Shown: one piece after another, positions 1 to 11,821 of the stretch
How positions within the stretch are numbered: the stretch's first letter is position 1
Layout of the letters: every line of letters begins with the position of its first letter
From: Mrakia gelida
Lineage: Eukaryota; Basidiomycota; Tremellomycetes; Cystofilobasidiales; Mrakiaceae
DNA: 64,000 nt
Direction of reading: 5' to 3'
NCBI GenBank assembly: GCA_024345305.1
Contig: BRON01000004.1
Location: forward strand, 1,426,001 to 1,490,000
The notes under the pieces: generated by a model
Told to the model about the DNA's origin: nothing
The model's input: only the letters and a program-made list of their open reading frames with translations
Database searches by the model: none
Program-made: the position numbers and the translations under genes

Positions 1-60
1 GCAGCAACGCAGATTTCTCTTGCGCAAGCCAGCCGACTTGCGAAGAGTTTCGAGACCAGC

Positions 61-1741
61 TTAGGTCTGTTTAGTCTTGCTCATGCCTGAGAGGTCGTCT
101 GAGATAGGGGTGGTGAAGAAGGGGAACGAGACCGTCAGCTTTGCTCGAAGGCAAAAGGAAGCGAGGCGAAAAGAAGAGGAAGACGAACAGGTTGGAAGAA
201 CGAAGTAGCTCGTATCGGGAGTCAAGAGACCCGACAGCCCACAGTACATCGCACAAAAGGATGCCTGAATAGAAGCGAGTCAGTTGGAGATCCGAGGGGG
301 GAAGACGAAAGCGAAAGAAAGGCGAACTGACGAGAACTCCGACTCCTCCTCCTGCTTTGTGTAGCGACGCGCTTTCCATGAACTCCCTGGGTTAAGAGCG
401 ACAAACACGCGTTAGTCCGAGCCAGAGTCGAGACGAGCTGGATGACGGACTCACCCAACGGCGAGGAGAAGCAGAGCGAGCGTCAAGATCGAGAACGTCG
501 CAAACAACTCCAGGGAGGCTTTGAGAGTCGCCAGGGTCATGAGGAACGTGAGGATGAACCTGATGAGGGAGAGTCCAACAAAAAGGTCAGATCAAGAATG
601 TGTCGAGAGGAGGAGAGGACAACGCACCAAGCCATCAGGTAGATACCCAACGCGCTTGCGAGCTCTCCCTCAGCGTAGTCGGCCGTCAAGATGCCTGGAA
701 CGACGGTAGAAAGATAGCCGTTAGCTTAGAAGCTATCTCTAGGATCCGTGAACAGCGACGCACCCGAGCTGGGCCAGTAGATGAGTCCGAAGGAGAGCCA
801 GAACGTCCCGTAGCTGAAAAGAACCGCGAGCTCGAGTCAGTTTTGCAACGAGATTCCGCGGAACCATTGTCGAACTGGGACTTACGAGCTGAAGGCGGTA
901 GCTCCGAAGGTGTTCCCGCAGGTGAACTGAAGAAATGAACGGATAAAGATCAGCTGAAGTCGCGGAACGGAACAGCGTCGACGCGTCGAGTTTGTTGTCC
1001 TCGGCCGATCACTCACCTCCCACATCCCAGAGAGCAGCTGCGCCAGTCCACCAACACCCATGCACATACTGAAGAGGTTTAAATAGAGAGGGGGAGGGCT
1101 CTGGTCAGCGGAACGTCTCGAGAACCGAGGGAGCGAGCTCGACTCAAAACTTGGACGCGCGAGGGACTTACCCGACCACGACATTCGGATGGGTGATTCC
1201 TCGGACTCCACAGTTGTACTGGAAGGGAATGTGGGGAGATAGAGTCAGGATGGTCGATTGCGTAGAAGAGGTTTGAGACGATATCGAAGGCAAGGTGACT
1301 CACGAACGATAGAACAAAAGTCGTGATAGCGAACGAGAGAAAGCCCAGGGGTGCAGGGTTGGCCTGTTTACGATGGTATACGGGGAAGCCAGGCTGACTG
1401 TCGTCATCTAAGAGGATCGGACAGAAAAAAAAGAGTCGACGAGGCGGGTCAGCTTCGCGAAAAGACGAACGCGAAGTTTCGCGACGACGTGTGCTTACAG
1501 GGGTGCCCGCCGCTGTATCGAGATCAAAGTGAGAAGAGGAGTCAGACCAGATTCCATCGTCCTAGGTGCAGGCTAGACGAAGGACGAACGGAGTGAGTGC
1601 CCTTCGGAGCATCGGAGGAGGCGTATTTTCGAAGTGCTGAGTCGACGAGATTTCTTTGCTTGTCGAGGCGACCGGTAAGATCGTTGTCAGATCATCGAAT
1701 GGGGCTGGAAATGAGTTGTATCCTTGATCGGTGCTCGTCAT
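61..1741 (-). CDS. GPR1/FUN34/YaaH-family acetate transporter (ATO type)
   Basis: Multi-pass plasma-membrane protein of the acetate/ammonium exporter family, expected to move acetate with protons. About twelve short exons join cleanly. The family signature NPAPLG reads at about 1350 on the minus strand, followed by FLSFAITTF, then YNCGVRGITHPNVVVG, then GGLAQLLSGMWE near 1030, FTCGNTFGATAFSS near 900, YGTFWLSFGLIYW near 790 and, close to the end, SGLLTPDTSYFVLP. These are conserved helix motifs of the family. The ATG at 1741 is chosen because the minus strand upstream shows a 5'-UTR intron (1752-1865) and a TATATA box at 1895-1900, so translation cannot start earlier. The N-terminal tail is hydrophilic, ending in DDSQPGFPVYHRK just before the NPAPLG motif, as is usual. 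The substrate is inferred from family; the last two splice junctions are the least certain. Confidence 0.9.
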
Positions 1742-1751
1742 GTTTTGCAAG

Positions 1752-1865
1752 CTGGGAGAAGCGGAGAAGGAAGCGTAGAAGGAGGTCAGCTCGACTTTTC
1801 TCGCCACCTTCGAAGCACGAAAGCTTTGGCTCATCAGCTTTTCAATGTCCGAGGAGCCCACTCAC
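1752..1865 (-). other. Predicted 5'-UTR intron of the acetate transporter gene
   Basis: On the minus strand the stretch opens with GTGAGTGGG at 1865, carries a GCTGACC branch site and ends in a pyrimidine tract with CCCAG at 1752. The start codon follows ten bases later. The only upstream reading frame opens with GTG and not ATG, so this is best read as an intron in the leader. Confidence 0.6.
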
Positions 1866-1894
1866 TAGAGTCAAGTAGGTCGGCGATATTACTG

Positions 1895-1900
1895 TATATA
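1895..1900 (-). promoter_or_regulatory. TATA box of the acetate transporter gene
   Basis: TATATA in an otherwise GC-rich stretch, about 30 bases upstream of the predicted leader exon that ends at 1866. The position suits an RNA polymerase II TATA element. Confidence 0.45.
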
Positions 1901-2647
1901 GTCCTGGAGGTTGGGGGAGGGGCCAGGAGAGAAAACCGAGGGGGGGAAGAAGAGCGAGGGAAGAGAAGAGCGAGGACGCGAGGTTGTTAGCCGATTCGTT
2001 ATCTCCAAATCCCCGTGTCTAGGTGATTAGGATCTCAATGGCACACATAACTCACCTTGAGATGCTGGTAAAGATGGTAGAGAGACGTGGTTAGAGCAGC
2101 AAACGTCGAAAAAAACGAAGGGTGGAAGGGTGAGCTTCGCAGAGACAGATCTCGGGTTGGATAGGACGACGCGAAAGACTGGGCGCTGAGAGCCCTGCTC
2201 GTTCTTCTCGAGCTCCCCCAGGGTATGAAGAAGCGCAGGCTTTATATTTGAAGTCCTGCTAGGTTTGAAAACAGATAGTGAGCTTTCGAACGCGAGCCGA
2301 AGAAAGCCTCCAAAACTCGAGCGCTTCTTCCTCGACCTGGTCCCCTTCGAGTTCCCGAGATCTGGCTTCCATGAAGGAAGATCGAAGCTGTTCGATCGAG
2401 CGTGACCTGTGATGCTGATCGCAGTTGTAGGACCGCGCAAGGAAAGATGAGAGGGCAGCGCTGTCGGACGCGAGCGTCGCGACTTACGACTCACCTTCTC
2501 TTCATCGCCTTCCCACCGGTCGAGCATGCTTCCTTCCGGGCCCAAACGATCTAGTCCGGGAATCGTAGAGAGAAGCTATGCATTCGTTATCTGGTCGTCT
2601 AAAGTCGTTACAAGTCTGCCGTCGAAGCCTTTCCTTCGGTCGTCTCG
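1901..2647. other. Intergenic region
   Basis: Holds the upstream region of the acetate transporter gene and the 3' end of the coiled-coil gene. A minus-strand open frame at 2027-2545 looks compositionally random and has no recognisable motif. I see no RNA gene or repeat here. Confidence 0.4.
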
Positions 2648-4002
2648 TCAAACAGCCTCGACCGACTCTCTACTCCATCTCGCTGACTCCTCTTCAGCCT
2701 ACCACACCAAACCAGACCAGAAAGTAGTACCTAGGTCAGATTCCCTTCTCTCACACCATCGACATCGCGTTGGGAAGAGGAAACGAAGAAGAATCGACGC
2801 GTGCGAACTCACCCTTCGAATTCTCTCCTTGCTCTCCCCTTCCTTCCTGATCAACCTTCTCTCCTGCCCTTGAATTGCGACCCTCAGCGCCTCAATCTGC
2901 CCTCTCACGCTCCCCAAATCGTCCCACGAGAGTCCAGTAGGGGCAGGCGACGGCGTCGTTTGCTGAGGAGTTCCAGGATCGGTCGAGTTCGAAGGAGATT
3001 CCGATCCAGGGAGGAACGAGTTTTGGAGAGGAGTTGGGGTTGCAGAAGAGGATGGGTTTCGAGAAAGGGAGCCTGAGGGTCGCATGGGTGTGGATTGGTG
3101 TTGTTGAAGGGGGCTGGAGGCGGAGAGGGAGGGCGAGGAGGGGAGAGAGTTGAGTCGAGAGGAGGGGAAGGAGGACATTTGATGGTGTCCAGGTGCAGGC
3201 GAGGAGGCTGGAAACCGGAAGAATCGTCAGAGGGAAGGGCAAGGAGTCAATAGAGAGGTCGATGGAGCTCACGAATCTCGAGAATCTCAGCCCAGCTGGG
3301 TCCGTGCGCCTTCTCGAGAGCTGCTTCGAGCAGTCGCTCCCGCACTTCTGTCCGCTTCTCCTTTGCGAGACTCTTCTCGTTCTCCCTGGACGCGAATCAA
3401 AGACGGTCAGCTCAGCCCTCCCACGAGATATACATGAATGACCATAAACCGACCTCTGGTAAGCTTGGATGAGCGTCTCGAGCTCCCTGAAGGCGATGGA
3501 AACGAGTAGGAAGGAGGGTTCGAGGTGTCAGCTCTCGCTCTTCGAGATGGTTGCCCTCTCGAGGCAAAAGAGCAAAAGAGAGACTTACTTGTTCTCCTGC
3601 CTGAGCTTCTCAAGCTCACTTTTGGGTGGACGAGCTGCGAGCTGGAGCTTGAGGGATTCCACCTCGTCCTCGAGCTGAACAAAGGGAAACGAGGTTGAAG
3701 GTCAACAACTCAAGCTTCCTTCCTTCCCTCTTCGTTATTATCACCATCCCTTTCTCCCATAGACCTCCACCTCCTCTATACGACGACGAACTCACTCTGT
3801 CACATTCCCTCTCCTTCTCTACCAGCTGAGCTAGAGGATCGTCGCTGTTGGAGACTGCTCTGAATCCAGCGAGAGCATCCATCGTCGTCCTCCTGTTCTT
3901 TTGGACGAGCGAGTCTGCCGAGCCCGTAGAGGAAGTTCGTTGGAGACCGCTGCTACCACCGCTGCTGCCGCCGTTGATACCGATAGTGGAGGAGCGTCGC
4001 AT
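2648..4002 (-). CDS. Hypothetical coiled-coil protein, Ser-rich
   Basis: I do not recognise a family. The ATG at 4002 opens a Ser/Gly-rich head, and exon 1 ends in DPLAQLVEKERECDR. Short exons then encode a heptad-like coiled coil: LEDEVESLKLQLAARPP with SELEKLRQENK near 3650, ELETLIQAYQR near 3480, and ENEKSLAKEKRTEVRERLLE with a following helix near 3330. A Ser/Pro-rich linker follows (3180-2950), then a second helical segment, QIEALRVAIQGQERRLIRKE, near 2890. A last small exon, AEEESARWSRESVEAV, carries the stop. Splice sites have GTGAGT/GTAAGT donors with CTGAC branches. A longer frame reaches 4101 but begins with TTG, so it was not used. A cytoskeletal or centrosomal scaffold is possible from composition alone; that is a guess. 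Confidence 0.7.
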
Positions 4003-4290
4003 CGATGAAAGAAGAGGGAGGGATGTGAGGGGAGGGAAGGAGGAGCTGGTCGTTGCAAGGGAAGGAGCGAGCTCGAATCGAAGTTGATGAGCTCGAGCCA
4101 AAGGAGAGTCGCGTCCCGCGAGGGGAGACGAACCATAAGAAAACTTCCTCCCAAGCGACGGTCTGTCTCACTTTCCGAGCGAAGGCGGTGCCAGGACGTC
4201 TCTGATATCGACATGACCATGGAAAAGCTAGACACACAGCACGACGCTCGTCCACCCGAGATCCCCACCTCCTTCCCTCGCACCCCCCGC

Positions 4291-6440
4291 TCAAAGTCCA
4301 CCCAACCCCTCCAAGAACCCACCATACCCATCCTTATCCTCCTTCTTCTTCTCCCCACCACCAGCTCCCCCAACTCCAGGTCCCGTCAGCCCAGCCTTCC
4401 CCAACACGCCCATCAAGCTCCCCATCAACGCGCTCTGCTTCACCTCGACCTTCTGCTTCTTCGGCACCACGTCCCCAATCTCCTGAACCCTCCTCTCCGC
4501 CACCTCCTTGTCCTTCCCAGGAGCAGAATCAATCGCTCCCTGCGCTTTGAGAGCAGCAGCCGCAGAAGCGGACGACGACGCAAGTTGTTTCCGTTTCACC
4601 GACGTGGGGACGAACGCTGCTGATTCCTTTCGGAAGTCGCGAAGCTGAGGACCGGCGGAGATGGAGGTTGTGCTGGAGGGACCGGAGGGAGGTTGGGGTC
4701 CTGAGGAGACGGAGGAGGCGGAGGGAGGTCGAACGGGGAGGGAGTTGGGGTTCTGAAGGAGGGAAGCAGGAGGAGGACCCATTCGACGAGCGAGTTGATG
4801 CCCTTGGTAGGTTTGGTGAGGAACGTTGGAGAGGGGATCCTGAGTCATCGTGGGAGGGGGTCGGAATCCTCCTCTCGGACCGCCTGGAGGTCGGAACTGC
4901 TGCTGCTGCTGCTGAGGAGGGCCGCCGTTGTTGGGGAAGAAGTTGGGAGGAGGAGCCTGGTTTTGGAAGTTGGGTCGGTACGGAGGTCGACCTCCGTTGA
5001 ACTGAGGTCGGAAGTTGGGATGGGGAGGTGGGAAGTTGGGGTTGAAGCCTGGTGGAGGGATGGATGGGTTGAAGCCGGGAGGAGGGAAGTTTGGGTAGGG
5101 GAATTGTTGGTGAGGGAGGGGAGGAGGACCGGAGGGGAGAGGTGGATCGACTGAGTGAAGCGAACAGAAAGATGAGGAGTCAGATGCGAGCAGCGGCGAT
5201 GGTGAGGGGACGAGCTGAACGTACCTGTTGGTTTCGGCGGAGGAGGACCCTCAGGGAACACGATCTCGTCGTCGGATTCGTCCTCGCTGCTCTCCTCCTC
5301 CCCAGCAACGACCTTCGGCGGTGGTGGACCTTCAGGCATGACGAGCTCATCATCATCGTCGTCGGATGACTCTTCCTCTGCGGATCAAGAGAAGAGGAAG
5401 AGGAAAGAGGTCAGCTCTAGCTCGACGCGTCCGGGAAGCAAGTTGAGAGTTCAACGTACCCTCCTCGCTCTCACTGAGAGGTTCCTCGCCCCCTTGAAGT
5501 TCCAGAGGCAGTGGCGGAGGGCTGGGAGCTGGATGAAGCGACGAGGAGATAGCGTGAAGGTCAGCCTGGCGGAAAGTAACGAACGCGACGTCGAGGCAGG
5601 AAGGAAGGGGACGAACGTCGTTCCATGTACGGCATTCCGGGTGGAGGAGCTCCATAAGGATTCAGCACAGGATCGTAGTAGACCGAGCGTTCAGGATTTT
5701 TCTAGCAAAGCGAAGATGAAGACGGGCCGTCAGCTCTCGCGTCTCACTCGAGCGAGGAGGAAGGAGAGAAGCGAAACGAGCAAGCTCACCAATCGACCGT
5801 CCTTCCCGTACAGAGGTCCTCCCCTTCCTCCTGAGCTGCTCCCCTCTCCCTTGTTGTCCTCCTTCTCCTGCTCAGCCTTGAGTCTAGCCTCCTCGTTGGG
5901 GTAGACGAACTTCCTGTGCTCGGGATGCTTCTCGAGGTAGTCCTCCTTGGTCTTTTTGATCCTCTCGACCTCGGATCGAAGAGCAGACAGTCGCTCCTTC
6001 TCCGTCGCTGTCAGCGAGTTCTTGCGCTCAGACTCGCTCAGACGACGGACTTCGGCTTCGAGACCTGTGTCAAGAAAGGAAGATAAGGTCAGAGAGGAAG
6101 GCAAGGGAGGGGACGGGCGGTCGAGGTGGAAGGAAGGAAGGAGAGGGAGGAGAGTCGACGAACCTCCAGTGTCCTTTTTAAGAGTGATCACCTCCCTGAC
6201 CTTCTTACGGTCCTCCTTGTTCTATGAGGTAGATGAAAGAAGTTCGCATCTGTCAGTTCATCGCTTCCCAAAGCGAAGGAATGAGCTCGAAAGCTAACCT
6301 TCTTGATCTCCTTCGCTCGTTGAGCTTTCCCTGAAGTTCCAAACGCAACAAGTCAGCTCTATATCTCGTCCCCTCGAGCGAACTGGGGAACAGACGACTT
6401 ACTATGAGCATCAGCGGGGTTCTGAGATTTCTTCGCCATG
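4291..6440 (-). CDS. WBP11: WBP11-like pre-mRNA splicing factor
   Basis: Nuclear splicing-associated protein that in animals binds WW-domain proteins such as PQBP1 and regulates PP1. The start MAKKSQNPADAH at 6440, followed by RKAQRAKEIKK and NKEDRKKVREVITLKKDTGG, is the conserved Wbp11 N-terminal domain. A charged helix follows (EVRRLSESERKNSLTATEKE, then KTKEDYLEKHPEHRKFVYPNE, near 5900). The centre has two copies of an acidic-plus-proline unit ending PEGPPPPK (about 5330 and 5245), then a proline-rich tract with repeated PPPGFNP, a short polyglutamine run and RPPGGPRGGF. The C-terminal exon has a basic KRKQLASSSASAA stretch and ends at 4291. It is split into several exons; the two N-terminal introns are unambiguous. 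Minus-strand neighbours lie on both sides with no overlap. Confidence 0.85.
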
Positions 6441-6707
6441 CTGAGAGAAGGTTTTGGGTTGTTCGTTGGCAAGCGAGCTGGTCGTTGGGAAGGACCGTTG
6501 AAGCGAGCCTTCCTTCTCCTTCCCTCCTTCGTCGGGAGGGAAGGAAACGCGCCCAATTTTCTTCCTCCTTCTTTCCGAAGTCCCAAATCCGACCCAGCCG
6601 TGTCTCCCCTCTCTACCCCATCTATCACCAACTCTATTTCCTTTCTTTCTCGAGAAGGCAGCGAACCGAAAGATATCACGAACGAACATCACATCCCCCT
6701 CCCCTCC

Positions 6708-9076
6708 TCACTCAGCGCTCCCACCCCTCGGCGCCTTGCTAACTCCCCTCCTCCACCTCCTCAGCACAGGCACCTCCTTCTCCGCCTCCTCCGAGCTCTC
6801 CACCGGCTTCTCCGTCTCCACCTGCACCACAGCCGAGACGATCTTCTTCTCTCCAGTCGCGTTCGCGACGGTCGAGTCGTCCTCGGCGAACACCTGCTCC
6901 TGCCAAACTCCAGCCTCCTCCTCCGCCTCGATGGTGTCGATCTCGGAGGTTCGGAGTCCCTGGGAAGCGAGGTCGTCTCGTCGGTCGGCTTGGGCGAGGG
7001 CGCGGTCTTCGGCGGAGAGGAGCGCTGGCGAGAGGGAAAGGAGGCGATGAAAGGGGGTGGGGAGAGGAGAGGGAGAAGTTAGCTCGGAGGAACGAACGAG
7101 AAAAGAGGAAGGAGGGTAGAAAGAGGAGGAGAGTTTGTGAGAGAAGAGAGTGAGAAGATGGGAAGAGGTCAAGAGAACGAGGAACGAACCGTTGGCAGCC
7201 TGTCGAGCCTCGAACACCTTCTTCTTGTTGAGAACGTCGGCCTTGTTGTTACCCCACCTGTCGAGGTAGAGCCTGTTGGACTGAGTGTCGACCATGAACT
7301 TGAGCTCGGGTTCGCCTGCGAACGAATGAACGGAAAAAGGACGAAGAGAGGGTCAGCTCGCGAGACGAGAAGGCGAACGCGTCGTCGAGACGAACAACGC
7401 GACGAAGGGAAAAGCGAGAGCAAGAGCAAGGGACGACTCACAGATCAACTCCTTCCAGATCTGAGGACAAACCACAGGATCGTAGTTCTCCCTGAAGAAA
7501 CTCATCCCAGCCACCTTCACCTTGTGCTTCTTGTTCAAACTCGCCGCCCACTGTCGGTAGTTGAACCCATCCCTCGGCGGGATCGGGACCCCCTTCGATC
7601 CGAACTGGATGGGACCGTTGTGTCTGAGGAGGAGGAAGGTGTATCGATGGTAGTCGGTTCCCATGTGAGGGTGAGGAGGGAGGTAGGCGTGAAGGGGTTC
7701 GGGGAGGGTGGAGACGTGTTTGGCGGAGGGCGAGAGAGGGATGTCTGGGGAGGGGAAGATTCGAGTGGCAGGGGTGATGGTGAGGTTGGGGACGAGCCAG
7801 TGGATCTTCTCTTGGAAGGAGTGGGTTTTGGTGTTGGGGACGTCTGTGGACATGGGAAGTAGACGAGGAAGAAGAGGGAAAGGCGGAGGGGAGAGGTCAG
7901 CTCGTCCGTTCGTTCATCTTGATCCTCGTGCTTCTCGATATACCCGCTCCCTCTAGAAGAGCAATGACAGGGCCCAAGATAGATAGGTCAAGGACTCACC
8001 GATATCCAGCAGCATCAACGTGTACCTATCCTTAGACTTGCACTCGTCTCCAAACTGCCTGATCTCCAACTCGGGCTGCGAGAGCGTCTCCTTCACCGTC
8101 AACAGCGCACCACAGATGATCCTGTTCCCATCCTTAGGGTCCCTGGTGAAGTAAGGTCGGACCTTCTTGAAGAGACCGAACTTGTCCGGTTCGGGGGCAG
8201 GAGGAGGAGGAGGAACAGGGAACTTGAATCCGAAGTCGAGCTCGAGCTTGGAAACCATGGCGACGTCGGGAACAACGTGCATTTGGTTGATTCGAGCTTC
8301 CTGAGGATGTCGAATGAATGAGAAGGGGGTCAAGGAGATGATGGAGAAGTTGAAAGAAGGATCTTGAGTCAGCTCGGACGACGAGGTAGGCGAAGAGCGA
8401 CGAGGGAAGGAGGGAGGAGAAGGAGGAAGGAAGGACGAACGTGAAGATCCAGACCACCTCCGAGCTCAAACTTCTCCCGCTCGAAGTACTTGGAGCTGGC
8501 GAGTGTAGGGTCGGCTGTACAGTCCAAGGAGGCGAGATCGGGCGAAGACAGGGCGATGGAGCAGTAAAGACAGGAAAGGAAGGGAAGGGAGACGAAACGA
8601 AAAAGGTCAGCTCTCGACTTCCTTCCCTTCCTTCCTTCCTTTCCTCGCTGCCTCCTCCACGCCATACGACGAGTTGTAGACTACTCACCCAAACCTTGCT
8701 CCCATTTCCACCTAGCCTCTGGATCATGGACTGGGATTGGCATGCTGTCTACTCCCTTGATCAGCCGTTTGGGGATGGTTGGATCCGTCCTCTTCACCTC
8801 GAGCTCGACTTGACGAGAACGAAGGAACTCGAGAGCGAGATCGTAAGCCTCGATCTTGCCCTCGGGAACGGGACGGGGCCATGCTGGAGTGGGAGTTGAC
8901 GACGACGAGGAGGCTGGAGTAGTGGACGAGGAGGGAGAGGAATCGGCGGCGATGGGGGGGACGACTTCCGAAGAAAGACGAGGGGAGGAGTGAAGAAGTC
9001 GATTGGGGATGGAAAGAACGGATTGACGACGTCGAGACAGGCTCGCTAGAGACCTTGCCGAGCAGGTGGGACGCAT
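6708..9076 (-). CDS. MRPL35: Mitochondrial large-subunit ribosomal protein mL38 (PEBP fold)
   Basis: Component of the mitochondrial 54S subunit carrying a phosphatidylethanolamine-binding-protein-like domain. The ATG at 9076 begins a basic, Ser/Arg-rich presequence (MRPTCSARSLASLSRRRQSV, then LLHSSPRLSS). Downstream exons give EAYDLALEFLRSRQVELE, then MHVVPDVAMVSKLELDFGF and FTRDPKDGNRIICGALLTV near 8130, then DRYTLMLLDI. The exon at 7840-7440 carries the family core MGTDYHRYTFLLLRHNGPI and FFRENYDPVVCPQIWKE. The acidic C-terminal exon ends at 6708. The start is shared head-to-head with frataxin, 682 bases away, and both products are mitochondrial. The family assignment rests on the late PEBP-type motifs; the exact intron ends near 8400-8680 are less certain. 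Confidence 0.87.
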
Positions 9077-9758
9077 GACCGGCGAGAAAGAGGGAGGAGG
9101 GAGGGGGAGGAGGCGGTCGTGGCTGCAGTGGGAGGAGCAAAAGTCGAGCTCGAGCTGGGGTCGAAAACGCAAGTCCCGTCTCCAAGGAGATCGTGGCTGC
9201 CTCTCCCTCGCCTCTCCCTCCAACGCCCTTCAGCTTTCAGGTTGGGTCGAGAAGGGTTTCGTTTTTATGATATGCTCATCAAGAAGAAGAATGAAAGTGC
9301 GCGAAGGACGAGATCAAGACGACGCGGAGGACGCCTCACGACTCGCCGTCGAGAACGAGGAAGCACTCGCGCTCCCCGAGGATCGCTAGGAATACTTCGC
9401 TTGAGATGCGAGGGCGAAGATTTCAGACAGCCGGTGGCGGTGAAAATTAGCTGAAAGGTCGAGGAAGGAAGAAGAGTCAGGTCCGATTGGGAGGAAACGA
9501 GACGGGAAGACTCTCGACTCGCGACCGTCTTCGGAAGACCTTCGGATGGCAAAGATCGTTCTCGTTCTAAACGTAGCGGCAGGGTTGGATCGAATGAGGG
9601 CCGAGAAGATGGAAATTAAAGATCAAGTTGAGAAGATCGGGGTCCAGGGAGGAAGACGGAGGTGGAACGAGGAAGAGCTCATGATCAACTCTCTCTTCGT
9701 GCCCGCCAACCACATCGTCCCCTTTTATCTTCGCCACCTTCCCACCTCCAACACCAAC
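9077..9758. other. Divergent promoter region between mL38 and frataxin
   Basis: Upstream DNA for two divergently transcribed mitochondrial-protein genes. It contains in-frame upstream ATG codons for the frataxin frame at 9546 and 9679, so part of it may be leader or an extended presequence. I see no TATA box or repeat. Confidence 0.35.
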
Positions 9759-11002
9759 ATGATCTGCGTCACCTCTACCTCAAAGAACACCTCTCTCTCC
9801 CTCCTACGACGATCCTTCGCTACCTCAGGATTCAGCAGGACAGCCGTCGTTCTCCTTCCCAGATCATCGGCCTCGTCCTCCTCGTCCACCTCCTCCTCCT
9901 TCCATCACGCCACTTCCTCCTCTTCTACACCATCCCGCTCGCCCTCCATCTCTGCTCTACAAGGCAGCACGAGAAGCTTTTCAGCTGTCCCGCCACCTCC
10001 AAGTCATCCCTCGTTCGTATCCACTCTCATCGCTGCCTTCGTCCATCTTCTCGCTCTTTCTCGGACTTCAGGAAACTCGCGAGCTCAACAAATCGCTGAC
10101 CTCTCTTCCTTCTCTTTCATCTCCTCTTCGCTCCCCTCCCAACAGCGCTCTGACGGAAGAGCAGTATGGAAAGCTCTCGGACGTGACGATGGACAAGCTG
10201 CACGACTCGCTTGAGGAGTTGGTGGAGGGAGAGGACGGAGGAGAGGGAGGCTGGGAGGTCGAGTACTCTGTGAGTTTTGATTTATCGTCTCTACGTTACC
10301 TTAGAAGACGAAGTAGCTGGGGGCAGAGCTCGTGTGTCGAAATGGAGGTGCTGGGAGGGTCAGAGGTGGCGAGGGAGGTACGAAGCGTTGAGAAACGAAC
10401 AGAAGGAGAGGGAAGGGAAGGAAGAGCAAAGGATGAGCTCGCTCGTTTTGGATTGGGCTCCCTCTCTCTCAAAAGGCAGAGCTTACCACTCCTTCCCCCC
10501 TTCGCTTTTCTTCTATGTACCTCCTCGACTGCACCTTGATCCTTAACCAGGAGTCAAGCTGCAAAAGGGCTCGTTTCTCTCGTTTCGCTCGGACGAGTTC
10601 GAAACTGAACCAAATACGAGCCTCACGCTGACTTCGTTCTCCCTCTTCCGTTTTTGCTACTACAGTCTGGAGTTCTCACCCTCGGCATGGGATCTCACGG
10701 AACCTATGTCATCAACAAGCAACCCCCAAACAAGCAGATTTGGCTTTCTAGTCCTCTCAGGTTCGTTCATTTCGCTCGTCGAGACGCGTCGCGTCTTCTC
10801 TCGTCGAGCCAAACTGATCTCTGGCCCGCCCTTTTTCTTCCACAGTGGTCCCAAGAGGTTTGACTACGTGAAGGAGAGTGGGTGGATCTACCTTCGAGAT
10901 GGTACGACTCTGGGAGGACTGATGCGAGAGGAGTTGAAGGAGATGGTCGGGAGGGACGTTGAGGTCGACGTGGGAGTAGAGGCGACTGTCAGCGATCTAT
11001 GA
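9759..11002 (+). CDS. YFH1: Frataxin, mitochondrial iron-sulfur cluster assembly factor
   Basis: Mitochondrial matrix protein that stimulates iron-sulfur cluster assembly with the Nfs1/Isu complex. Exon 1 encodes a Ser/Arg-rich targeting peptide ([16 protein letters not shown]). After an intron from about 10013 to 10152 the mature domain begins [20 protein letters not shown], then [10 protein letters not shown] with an acidic ridge, ending WEVEYS at 10270. A long intron (10271-10662) precedes [20 protein letters not shown] and [11 protein letters not shown], the conserved frataxin beta-sheet. The last exon (after about 10845) has GPKRFDY, WIYLRDG and [10 protein letters not shown] and stops at 11002. 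Order and motifs match the whole family. Upstream in-frame ATGs at 9546 and 9679 exist; 9759 was chosen because the targeting peptide starts there. Confidence 0.92.
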
Positions 11003-11096
11003 ACTTGACACCTTCACTTCAAGAAGCCCTCTTTGTTCATTCAGCCTCTCCTTCAGCTCTCTAGGCTTCCTTCTCCCTAAGAAAGAAAAGAACAAG

Positions 11097-11780
11097 ATGA
11101 GGAGGCGTCTCAGGGGAAGCAACGACGAGGAACGAGCGAGCCGACCCGCCTCTGCCTTCCTTGCCTCCAACCTCCTCCTCGAGCTCAACCTACCTTTCCT
11201 TTCTCCCTCTCTCTCCCTCTCTCTCTTTAATCTACTACTCAACGCTGGTCGCTCCCCTACCTCCCCTCTCCCTTCCCCTCCACCCTTCACTTCACCTTCC
11301 CTCCCGGCCTTCTCGGACCTCGTCTCCTCCCTCCTCTCCTTCTCCCTTCACCTCCCTTCCTTCAGCCCTTTCCCTTCCTTTTCCAAGACCTCCGAAACCG
11401 ACTGGATCGGCCAAACAAACCTCCCAACGTTCGACGGAAAAACTTCTCCCTCCCCGCTCGTCATCGCAGGATTCGAATCCAAAATCGACTCCCTTGGCGA
11501 CTCTGCTCTCTCCCTCCTCCTCCTCGCCCTCCTCCACTTTCAACTCTTGACCTTCAACCTCTACGACCTCCTCCACCAGCCTCACGTCGACATCTATACC
11601 CTCTTCTCCCTAGATCAGATCTCAAACTCCCACGAACCTACCTCACTCCTCCAAAGCAACGAAGGCAACGAACACGAAGATGATCTGGTCGATATCGAGT
11701 TTCGCCTTGCTCGTTTCTTGCATCGCTTCTACAGTGAATGGTTAGTTCGAGTCGTCTTCTTCACTTCTGTATCTCCTTGA
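11097..11780 (+). CDS. Hypothetical protein, uncertain gene model
   Basis: An open frame of 227 codons from a true ATG to TGA lies between frataxin and the metalloprotease. Its first half is Leu/Ser/Pro-rich and could simply be pyrimidine-rich DNA. Its second half looks protein-like: LVIAGFESKIDSLGDSAL, LLALLHFQLLTFNLYDLLHQ, then an acidic stretch and LVDIEFRLARFLHRFYSEW near 11740. A GTTAGT donor-like site follows FYSEW, and a TTTAG acceptor occurs at about 11790, so a further exon is possible; one splice (GTGAAT donor) would add a sequence ending at 11979. No family recognised. It might also be leader sequence of the neighbouring metalloprotease gene. Confidence 0.35.
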   Translation: MRRRLRGSNDEERASRPASAFLASNLLLELNLPFLSPSLSLSLFNLLLNAGRSPTSPLPSPPPFTSPSLPAFSDLVSSLLSFSLHLPSFSPFPSFSKTSETDWIGQTNLPTFDGKTSPSPLVIAGFESKIDSLGDSALSLLLLALLHFQLLTFNLYDLLHQPHVDIYTLFSLDQISNSHEPTSLLQSNEGNEHEDDLVDIEFRLARFLHRFYSEWLVRVVFFTSVSP

Positions 11781-11821
11781 TGGGGATTTAGAGAAGCCTC
11801 AAGGCCGGCTCAACGACGGAC

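Noticed and set aside
1562..1861. Longer N-terminus for the acetate transporter
   Set aside because: The apparent start codon at 1861 is GTG inside a GTGAGT splice donor; the upstream part fits a 5'-UTR intron.
2027..2545. 172-codon minus-strand frame
   Set aside because: Composition looks random, it contains a GTGAGT right after its only ordered segment, and it lies where the leader and promoter of the acetate transporter should be.
10277..10546. Open frames inside the long second intron of frataxin
   Set aside because: Joining VEYS directly to SGVLTLG restores the conserved frataxin sequence exactly, so this stretch is intron.
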